In this document: positions 56,161-64,000 of the stretch, piece by piece
Numbering within the stretch: the stretch's first letter is position 1
Layout of the letters: every line of letters starts with the position of its first letter
Assembly: GCF_041956535.1 (NCBI RefSeq)
Contig: NW_027192195.1
Coordinates: 242,336 to 306,335, forward strand
Direction of reading: 5' to 3'
DNA length: 64,000 bases
Source of the DNA: Calcarisporiella thermophila CBS 279.70
Taxonomy: Eukaryota; Calcarisporiellomycota
Position numbers and translations under genes: made by a program
Notes under the pieces: generated by a model
What the model was told of the DNA's origin: nothing
What the model saw: only the letters and a program-made list of their open reading frames with translations
Databases searched by the model: none

Positions 56161-57772
56161 CGATATATCATATTAGTTACTTATCTGATGGGCCAAATAC
56201 TGTCCAATAACGTGGTAGATCTAAATTTCTTCTCTATGCAATCCCTAATTTCCACAAAAATTCCCTCCGTCTTTGTTCAAGTGGTAATGAAATTGGGAGG
56301 CATAAAATGCGAATGTACATTCCGTTGCTACATGCAATATCGATAGTCCAAGTCGCCTCCTAGTCTTTCCTGAATTAGCAATACTAATGGATAATGGACA
56401 ATAACAAACCTACAAATGCGATATGTTGGAACCCAAATCCGGCTAATAAAATAGATTGACATATACTTGAAGACAATCGAAATCGTCAGCCCATCAATAC
56501 CGTTTGAATATCTGCTTCGAATTATACATTGAATAATTCCTCTGTTTAACAGCTGTTGAAATAATTCCTCTCCCATCTAAAATACTCATAAATGGTAAAT
56601 TGATCCCATCCGTTCCCAGATTTCGAAAAGGGATATGATGTCGGCATCTGGCACACTTTAATTGGAAACCATCATCTTAGCAAATTGAACATTATTTATT
56701 GACTAGCACTTCTGGGCCGGAAAAGCAGGCGCACAGAATTGAATAAAAAGAGTCTGAAAATAACAAAAAATAAAAAATAGTCGGATATTTCTAACGAGTA
56801 GTGAACGTGTAATTCATTTTATGATGTTAGGAAGAAAACACAGATTGTCATAAGTTCTCGTAAGATCTTATGATATGGACATGATATTAATAAAAACCCC
56901 TATGTAATGTATTAATTTGCTTTGTTTTTAATATATACTTATCGAATTCGGATCGATGGCGCTGTTGCAGCAGTTAGCTTGGAGCAGGAACATACATTTC
57001 AGATGCAAAAAAAAAGTATGTACAATAAATTAAAAGAGTAAAGCGCATTTTGTCAGTGATGAATGCGCCTTAATGTGGATGCTTGAAATACAACCTAGTG
57101 ACTGAAAGAATGAAAATGAACTCATATGAGAAATCACACTTCTTCGGTGGCTCGCATACAATTGAATATGAAGCCTAGAAAAAATGGCTCTGATTCAGCC
57201 GCTCAGCTTTTTAATCAGAGGAATACCTAGGCCGTGTAATCTTCACATGATAACATCAGCATTCTATTATCACGAGAGATCAACATAATTTTTTTCTAGC
57301 ACTTTTGCCTATGAATATACGTAAGGAGCTTGACTGAACATCCCAGATCATCTCAGTCAGCGCCTCATCCATCAAACTTATCACCAAAACATATCAAGTG
57401 GCCAGATTTGTGTCCTGATAGCCAACATTGCTCTAATTGTGTTTAGAAGCACTTTTTGTCACTCCAGATATCACCAGCTTCGATTCTTCCCCTATAATTC
57501 GGTAGGAAACAGAATCGCAGAGATTGACTCAATAGAACTGATCTAGATACGTTATATGCTTGTTGGATTCTAAATCCTCTATTTTCATTCAACTTGGTAG
57601 ATTGCATCCATTTCTATAATAAATGACCTAAAGATATTCTTTTAAATAGATATTGAGGCTATCAGTAAAAATGTCGATTTTCAATTAATGGGGTACAGAC
57701 TGAATTGAAAATAGTCGCCATTAGCAGCTGAGCCAACGCTAGCCTCTCGCCTAGAGTTGGCCAATTAACAAT

Positions 57773-57797
57773 GGACAAAATTAGATATATTTTGTCC
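57773..57797. repeat. Perfect 9-bp inverted repeat, 7-nt loop
   Basis: GGACAAAAT and its complement ATTTTGTCC around the loop TAGATAT. Could be a hairpin at the end of a decayed element or a chance structure. Confidence 0.6.
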
Positions 57798-58651
57798 AAT
57801 GTAATTCATCTGCCTTCTACAATAGGATAGCTCTATTACTGGAAGATCCTGTGTCCATGCGCATTCTCGATCTAATGAAGGATACAAGTGCACGCCGATC
57901 CTCTTTTTTCTAAGCTTGATGCACAGTCATTTTCATTCACTTAAACTGGAGCAAATATGGAATGAGGCAATCCAAGTTTCATTTCGAAAAAAAAAGGTGG
58001 CGGAGAGAAAGAAAATGTACAAAAGAGATGTTATGATCAGCTAGGTTTAACACTTCTCCTGGATGTAACCCTGGTAAGAATATGAAAGACAATAATAATA
58101 AAAAGAAGGCTGCGAGCATTTCTTCGTACTAAGTCATCATTCTAGCAAGGTTTTGGTACTAGGAACATTTTGTGTATTCTGAAAGTATAAAGAAAAGCCC
58201 GGGAGATTGAGCCTCTTCATCGCTATAATAGCAAACTTAATGCAGACATATTATAGGCTATCCTTTAGCCAACTTAGATAGAGACCCGATGGCAAAGGTT
58301 CGCTATCTATTAGCAACAGTGACACTAGCCCTATAAACAAAGGATGCAGAGAGCTTGTCAGGGCTTCAAGTAGTATGGCTGGTTTAAAGGATGATCTAAT
58401 AGGCATGATTAATACGGATTGGGTCCCCTGGTGGCGAGTGGCCTAGTTTCAAAATTTACCCCATAGTAACCGACCATGCTAAGCCACAGTAAAAGTACGC
58501 GTTTATCCAATCGAAACCTGACACACAAAAAAAAAATATCAGCGAAAATAGAGTCTTTAGGATCGTGTTTTAAAACAACATCCTTTAACTCCATTCTTTT
58601 CTATAACTTGTGGGCAACGATCCACTCTTTTTCAATTTCAACTACGTGGAA

Positions 58652-60071
58652 ATGGACAAACCCGGTATATTCGTGGCCTATAGTGCCCTGGGTATAATGG
58701 CCGTTGCGCCAATCTACTACGGATCCCTCTATGCGCTTAGGAAGGCGAAGGTCTGAGCTGAGCTTTGAGTAGCGTTAGTCATTGGCTTCTTACTAAATTC
58801 TCCCTTTTCTCTTGCAGCTTCCGAAGGGCGTGAAGGCACCTAAACCCGCGTCCGATTCCGAGGATGAAGATGTCACCCCTGAGTCGCTCTCCTCCTCTGA
58901 CGCTTATTTGTTCCCAGTGTTCGGATCCATCGCGCTCTTCACGCTCTTCCTCGTGTTCAAATATCTTGATCGCTACTATGTTAACCTGCTTTTGACCGCA
59001 TACTTTGCCGTGCTCGGTATTGCCTCGGTTACCCATGTTGGCGCGCGTTTTATCCGTGGAGTTACTGGCTTGCGCCTTTCGCCCTATAAGCTCTCCCTAG
59101 TACACAAACACAAGGTGCTGTATGCGAGCCGCTTCACGGAGCTCCACTTTGTTGCGGGAGCCGCCTCGCTCCTGTTGACGGTGTATTACGCCTGGACTAA
59201 GAACTGGATTGCCTCTAATGTCTTTGGAATCTGCTTTGCCATGAACGCAATTGAACTGCTTTCTCTCGACTCATTCAAGACGGGCATCATCTTGCTGTCG
59301 GGCTTGTTTGTCTATGACATCTTCTGGGTGTTCGGTACGACGGTCATGGTCAGCGTTGCCACGAATTTCGAGGCGCCCATCAAGGTAGTTTTCCCCAAGG
59401 ACTTGCCTGCTCTGATTGCCGGTGAGGCCCCCGGATTCACTCTGCTAGGCTTGGGAGATATCGTCATCCCTGGAATTTTCGTTGCTCTGTGCCTGCGATT
59501 CGACTACCACTTGGCGGCGCACAAGGACCCCAGCAAAGCGGTGGGCTACCGCCGAAACGCCGGGTTTATCAAGCCCTATTTCACCTCGTGCTTTGTGGCT
59601 TATGTGCTCGGCTTGGTGACCACTATTACGGTTATGCACGTTTTCAAGGCTGCCCAGCCCGCACTGCTCTACCTTTCGCCCGCCTGTATTCTTGCCGCTG
59701 TGGGGACGGCCGCGGTCCGCGGGGAGCTGAAGGAGCTCTTCAAATACACGACGGAGGAGGAGGACGAGGAGGCCAAGAAGAAGGCAAAGGGGAAGAAGTC
59801 TTCGGGCAAGAAGGGCAAGAAGGAGGATGGTGACGTGGAGAGGGAGCACACGCCCGAGCCCGACGCTACCAGGTCCGCTGAGCCTCAGACCCCCTACAAC
59901 CTGCGCCGTCGCCAAGCTTCAAAGGAACCCGAGGTCGAGGCCGAAGATGAGGAGGACACCCCCACAGCCGGAGATGAGGACGAGGGCGAGAAAACCGCCA
60001 AGAGCGCCAGTAAGAAAGGAAGAAAGAAGAAGAATGGGGGACGAAAGAAGACCGGCTCTCCCTCGCCTTAA
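58652..60071 (+). CDS. Signal peptide peptidase (intramembrane aspartyl protease)
   Basis: Exons 58652-58750 and 58818-60071 (450 aa). SPP cleaves leftover signal peptides and type II membrane anchors in the ER. Multi-span; catalytic Asp in FVYDIFWVFGT (residue ~206) and LLGLGDIVIPG (residue ~251), and the QPALLYL (PAL) motif (residue ~312). Exon 1 encodes the N-terminal helix (ALGIMAVAPIYYGSLYALRK). The C-terminal ~120 residues are unusual: a very long Lys/Glu-rich tail (KKKAKGKKSSGKKGKK, later GRKKKNGGRKK) in place of a short KKxx retrieval signal. Intron donor is GTCTGA. ATG at 58652 starts the first frame that splices to the core. Confidence 0.93.
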
Positions 60072-60323
60072 GTAGAAAACATCTTTTCAGTGTTTTTGTT
60101 CTTCATTCTTCCCCTAGTATATTTCTTTTTTATATTATCATGGATTTACGGATTTTTTTTTTTTGTTCGCTACTGTCCTGTAACGTGTGAATTTGTTTAC
60201 TTTTTTTTTCGCTTCCTCGGGCAATCCTTTATTTTAATGTGATTTTTCCTCATTTTACTTTTTTTTTCTCCCCTCCCCCTCCCCTGTTACTTTCCGTGTC
60301 TGTTCTATAGAAACATGAAGCGA

Positions 60324-60566
60324 TCAGTATGTTTCGGAGCGATACACTGGAATTTCCTTGGGCAAAGGATCCTCCTGATCTACCGTCGGCAGCCAGATTT
60401 CATCCTGCATAAGACATTATTAACATGAAAAAAGAAAACACATACAAAAAATATAAAGCCAAGTAGGCCGAGGCCACAAGGAGCGAGGCCGCCGCTTTCC
60501 TACCCGTTTCTTCTTGAGATCCATGTCAGCAGAGATCGTAGCCGCATTGTGGATTTCCCTTTTCAT
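60324..60566 (-). CDS. Candidate 47-aa microprotein (2 exons)
   Basis: Exons 60566-60504 and 60404-60324. I do not recognise it. The two exons are joined by donor CGG|GTAGGA and acceptor TATGCAG and keep frame. The product has a basic N-terminal part (MKREI...MDLKKKR) and a Trp/Pro/acidic end (DEIWLPTVDQEDPLPKEIPVYRSETY). Low complexity is not evident, but it is short and could be a chance reading. Convergent with the SPP gene. Confidence 0.35.
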
Positions 60567-62258
60567 TTATGGTTTTCATATAACTCTAAGTGACTGCAAC
60601 GTGCCATAAATAGGGATAAGGTCATGCGCCCGGTATGGTTAGCGGTTGCAGCAACGCCTTGATTTGGAAAGTATTTCTCTGGGAAAAGTCTTGGGTGCAC
60701 GAGCATCGACTCCCTCCTCTCACCTCGTCTTTGTTCATGATCTTGCATCTGCCGCCTAATGATTGATGTATCGGGTGATTCATCTTAGTGACCCGTCCTT
60801 GTTCAAGCCAAAAAAAGGAGGCAAGCGAGAAAGAGGGGCTGCATAGGTCTCATTATTTTTTCTTCACCTTGAAGTCACAGGCGGGTGAACGATAGAGCGA
60901 ACCCACTTTTCTGCTTTGGCTGCGGGTGAGGAAGATTGGGGAAGGGGGAGGGGGGGAGCCTAGAACAGTGGTGCAGGGAAAAATAGAAAGAGGAGCGAGA
61001 AGGAGGGCGCGGATGGAAGAAAATCCAGTTGCTCGTCCTGGACAAATCCTCGTCCCGCACGGCTGGAACGGGCAGTTGGGAACAGGGGGGTGTTCGCCAG
61101 TTTAACCTTAAGGTCTTTATTTTTGATTAAATTCGACTGTGATCTCCCATTGCCGTTCATGAAACTCTAAAGAGAGTTTCGTCATCCAACCTTTTCAAAG
61201 TGACAATCCGGTCTTCATTATTACCGCCTACTCTGCTTACGCTTCCGTATCAGCAGTCTTTCCTTATTCGGCCGCATTCCAAACTCTGGATCTCAGCCCG
61301 ACCGTTAGGCAGCAGCGGGTGGCTTGCAGCGGCAGAACTGAGCATGAGAAGGCCAAAGGGGAGAGAGGCAGGGGGAGAAAAAGGCAAGAGGCAGCGCGCG
61401 GCCCAATTTATTTTTTTTTTTTCCATATTGCTCTGCTGAGTATATTGGCCTTGGTACTCGTGCAGCCAGCCACCTTTTTGCTGCTTGCGCAATTTCTCTT
61501 TTTCTGAGGAAACCCTAACTGGGCCCCTCTTCCTTTCCTTCTCATTTTCCTTATTTTGCCGGTGGTCTTCACAGATGCATGGAGCACTATGCACGATGGC
61601 GACAAAACCAGGACCTCCTACTTTGCATTGTGACGTTCGGGCCATCCCCAGACGTTTATCCTTTCAAGTTGTTTTTCTTTTGGGCCCACTTTCTTTTACA
61701 TGCTGTACGCTCCGACGAATGAGTGGGATCGTAGAGGGGAGCGCCTTATAAATACCGTCCTCACTTAGGACGCGTCTCACCTCCCTCGATCGATTTCTCT
61801 CGGCTATGGTCTAACCGCTTTCTGGGCTCTCCACATATTTGCGCATCTGTGTTTCTCCCCCTCCTCTCTTCCCCCTTCTGGTGCTCGTCCGCTTTCTGTT
61901 TATCTTTTATTTCATATCATTTTTTTTTCCCAGCCAACTGCTCCCCCCCTTGCAATAGGAAACTTTTTTTTGGGTCTCGCATTTATTGACGTTTATTTTT
62001 TTACAAAATCGTATTTATATTCCTTGCTTGGGCCGATTTTTTCTTTGCATATCCCCTCTCCCCTTCCCTCCTCCCCTCCTCTTTATCTCTTCTTGGCTCT
62101 CCTCTAGCTCTCCCATCCGTTATATTGTGGACTGTCGTTCCTCCCTCCTCCCACCCCCCCCCCCCTCGCGCCTAATATATCCAACCCATTAATTATACCC
62201 GCTAGCCTATTTATATGTCGTTTAGCTTGTATCTCATTTGTTTTTGAAAAAAATTATA
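60567..62258. other. Long leader/promoter region of the C2H2 gene
   Basis: 1.7 kb without a supported gene. A TATAAATA box at 61747-61754 lies ~500 bp before the ATG, which would mean a long leader. The last ~450 bp are C/T-rich with C and T runs. No other feature. Confidence 0.4.
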
Positions 62259-63502
62259 ATGCTTTGTGAAGCTATTGCTCCCGCCTTCTTATCTACCTGG
62301 TCTTCTTTCGAACAGCCTTCCTTTGAGGATATTATCGCCGTGAAACACACCCCTTCCATGGACTATCCCACGTCTACTGCTGACCTACCGAGTGCACCCG
62401 TTTTGGAGAGTTGGGGCGGGGATTATACAGAGGGGCCGCCGATGCCGCCAGAAGGTTTTCTGGCCACCACATCCAGTGAACGGGCGGACCAGGCAACGTA
62501 TGGTGCGGGAGGAGACCTGTGGTCCATGCAAATGCCATGCTTGCCCTATTCTGTGCCAGTATCACACTATGCCGCAGGCACCTATCCATCCACTCAGCCA
62601 GCCTCGTTCAGGCAGATGATGGAAACACCCGACGGTGGTATAAGCGATCTCCCCTCAACTCCCCAAGACTCTCTCTCGCCCATCCAAAGCCTACAGCAGC
62701 AGCAGCATCGGCAGCCACAGCCGCAACACCCCCCAACCAGCGATCACACTCTTCTTGAAGATGTTCCTACCGTGCCGAGCACACCTTCCTCCACCAGCTC
62801 CTGGGCCCCTCCTTTGGTTCCATCCCAAATAACTCCACCCTCCCAGGTCACCCCTCCCGCCCATCCACATCTCTTCGATCCTTCTCAGCCCCCCATCACT
62901 CCGACCCGCACTGAATCCGATCCATTCACCGGAGGCCCCGACCCATCCCCCTACCTTACCCCCCCGACCCCTTGGACGCTTGCACCCCCTCCCTCCTTCT
63001 CTCCTTTCCCGGCCGCCCCCTTTCAGCCCCCACCAAGCTGGGATTCGCCCGCCCTTGGGTACGGGATCGCGTTCGGACCGCTAAGCGGGTCACCATTTCC
63101 TATGCCACTGGCATATCACTACCGAATCCCCGTGGTGGAGCGCCCGTTCAAGTGTGACCGCTGCCTTCAGAGTTTCCATCGAAACCACGACCTGAAGCGC
63201 CATGAGAAGATCCATCTCTCGGTCAAACCCTTTAACTGTGATGTGTGTCGAAAGCAGTTCTCTCGAAAGGTAAGCTAGGATGCCACGTCCCAGCATCAAG
63301 CTACTTGTTCCCCCGTCACCAAAGGAGCTGACCCTTATTAATTTACTTTTAGGATGCGCTTAAGCGCCATCTAATGGTGAAAAAGTGCGGACGGACACCT
63401 GCAAGTTCGCCCAAAGAGGTGGAAACCCCTGCAAAACAGGTGGAGAAGAAAAAAGTGGACGCGGAGGTCAAGGAGGAGAAGCCAAAAGACGTTGAAGAGT
63501 AA
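62259..63502 (+). CDS. C2H2 zinc-finger transcription factor (Crz1-like)
   Basis: Exons 62259-63269 and 63353-63502 (386 aa). A long Pro/Ser/Thr-rich N-terminus (~285 residues, with many Pro-Ser-Thr repeats and one glutamine run) precedes two C2H2 fingers: FKCDRCLQSFHRNHDLKRHEKIH and FNCDVCRKQFSRKDALKRHLMVKKC, the second crossing the intron. The pair RNHDLKRH / RKDALKRH is that of Crz1-type factors under calcineurin control. The third contact residue of finger 2 ends in Cys rather than His (KRHLMVKKC), as in fungal Crz1-like proteins. A basic Lys/Glu-rich tail follows. No docking motif (PxIxIT) is obvious to me. Confidence 0.88.
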
Positions 63503-63922
63503 AAAAAAAAAAGAAAACATATCAGTATATATCTGTCTATATCTATACAAATATCTACACATATCTATTTTCTATGCGACTCATTTCTATTGTTGCTATC
63601 CTATTCCCCCCCCCTCCTTTTGTGCTGGCCACATCGTTTTGATGTAGAACTCTTTTACCCCTCTTATGTTTCTTTCTCGTTAGGATTGTTCGTGAGCGGA
63701 GGGTGTGAGATAGTCGTATACCTTATCTAATTTGAACTTTTGGCGTTCTTATTTACTATGTATGAATATTATGTTTTATTGCTGTATTATAGCTTTAAAA
63801 AGCATCCTACATCCTTAATGTTTCGCTTTTTTTTTTTCCCCCCAATAAACCAGGCTATTCAATCTACCTGGAAGCAGGCTGTCGAAACCGGATGACGTGA
63901 ATATGAGAATCAATACATCTCG
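63503..63922. other. 3' region
   Basis: About 420 bp after the C2H2 gene. AT-rich with T and C runs. Nothing recognised. Confidence 0.35.
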
Positions 63923-64000
63923 ATGGGCCGAATAGGACTCGCCACACGCTCCGCGCCAGCTTCCATCCAGGATATTAACGGATTCCCATATGAGTTAAAT
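63923..64000 (+). CDS. Possible partial gene at window end
   Basis: A plus-strand frame opens with ATG at 63923 (MGRIGLATRSAPASIQDING...) and runs off the window. The minus strand is also open over about the same stretch and ends (TGA near 63900) after EMY, so a minus-strand C-terminus is equally possible. Too short to choose. Confidence 0.2.
   Translation, partial: MGRIGLATRSAPASIQDINGFPYELN

Larger units (their letters stand above)
55927..58651. other. Gene-poor region with SINE-like and inverted repeats
   Basis: 2.7 kb with no supported protein gene. Holds the tRNA-derived element described separately, a possible second decayed copy (~56950-56985, ~57739-57759), and a perfect inverted repeat (57773-57797). 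Otherwise AT-rich. Confidence 0.5.

Noticed and set aside
60875-61160. Short open frames on the minus strand upstream of the C2H2 gene
   Set aside because: Ser/Pro-rich reading through pyrimidine-rich DNA, no recognised domain, overlapping frames in both directions; likely chance.
1-64000. CRISPR arrays, insertion sequences, prophage, operons
   Set aside because: None seen; gene structure with introns and fungal protein families indicates a eukaryotic nuclear genome.

Overview
The window is nuclear DNA from a filamentous, Dikarya- or zygomycete-grade fungus with a compact genome. About 30 protein genes plus one tRNA fit in 64 kb, on both strands, with short GT-AG introns (about 50-100 nt, often with a CTAAC-like branch site). 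Fungal markers include a chitin-synthase export chaperone (CHS7), an AzgA purine permease, a NoxR/p67phox-type NADPH-oxidase regulator, and fungal-style GATA and C2H2 regulators. I cannot fix the phylum. Four putative secreted proteins I could not match well, and an RtcB-type RNA ligase, make an early-diverging lineage attractive, but this is inference.

Layout. 0-5 kb: a secreted orphan, a secreted HExxHxxGxxH-like metalloprotease with a GPI-like tail, and CHS7. 5-14 kb: a four-LIM paxillin-like protein, a GATA factor, an intronless GC-rich methyltransferase, a small two-exon orphan and the SDH iron-sulfur subunit. 14-20 kb: a small Cys-rich secreted protein, a three-exon RtcB-family RNA ligase with an N-terminal ubiquitin-like extension, and a Reeler-like secreted protein. 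19-32 kb: a dense housekeeping block (NSE1/DCD1 head-to-head, NVJ2-like SMP lipid-transfer protein, an N-terminal-only COG7, EAF3/RSE1 head-to-head, a DUF938 methyltransferase). 33-42 kb: GDS1-like winged-helix protein head-to-head with NoxR, AzgA permease, a 7-TM protein. 42-56 kb: RFC subunit (11 exons), Spartan protease, F-box protein head-to-head with mitochondrial bS16, a coiled-coil PUF protein, malic enzyme. 55.8-58.6 kb: a gene-poor stretch with tRNA-Ile(AAU) and a decayed tRNA-derived SINE-like element. 58.6-64 kb: signal peptide peptidase, a microprotein and a C2H2 (Crz1-like) factor.

Functional themes are not clustered as a pathway. There is a loose genome-maintenance set (NSE1, RFC, Spartan, EAF3, DCD1) and an RNA set (RSE1, PUF, RtcB), but adjacent genes look like ordinary compact-genome neighbours sharing short bidirectional promoters (about 180-390 bp). 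Exon models were built by hand from splice consensus, reading phase and family conservation. Where they join, the frame is continuous and the protein matches family expectations.

The most interesting items are the Ubl-RtcB ligase (RtcB is generally considered missing from fungi, which use Trl1), a GC-AG intron behind a 12-nt first coding exon in NoxR, the truncated COG7, and the SINE-like element.
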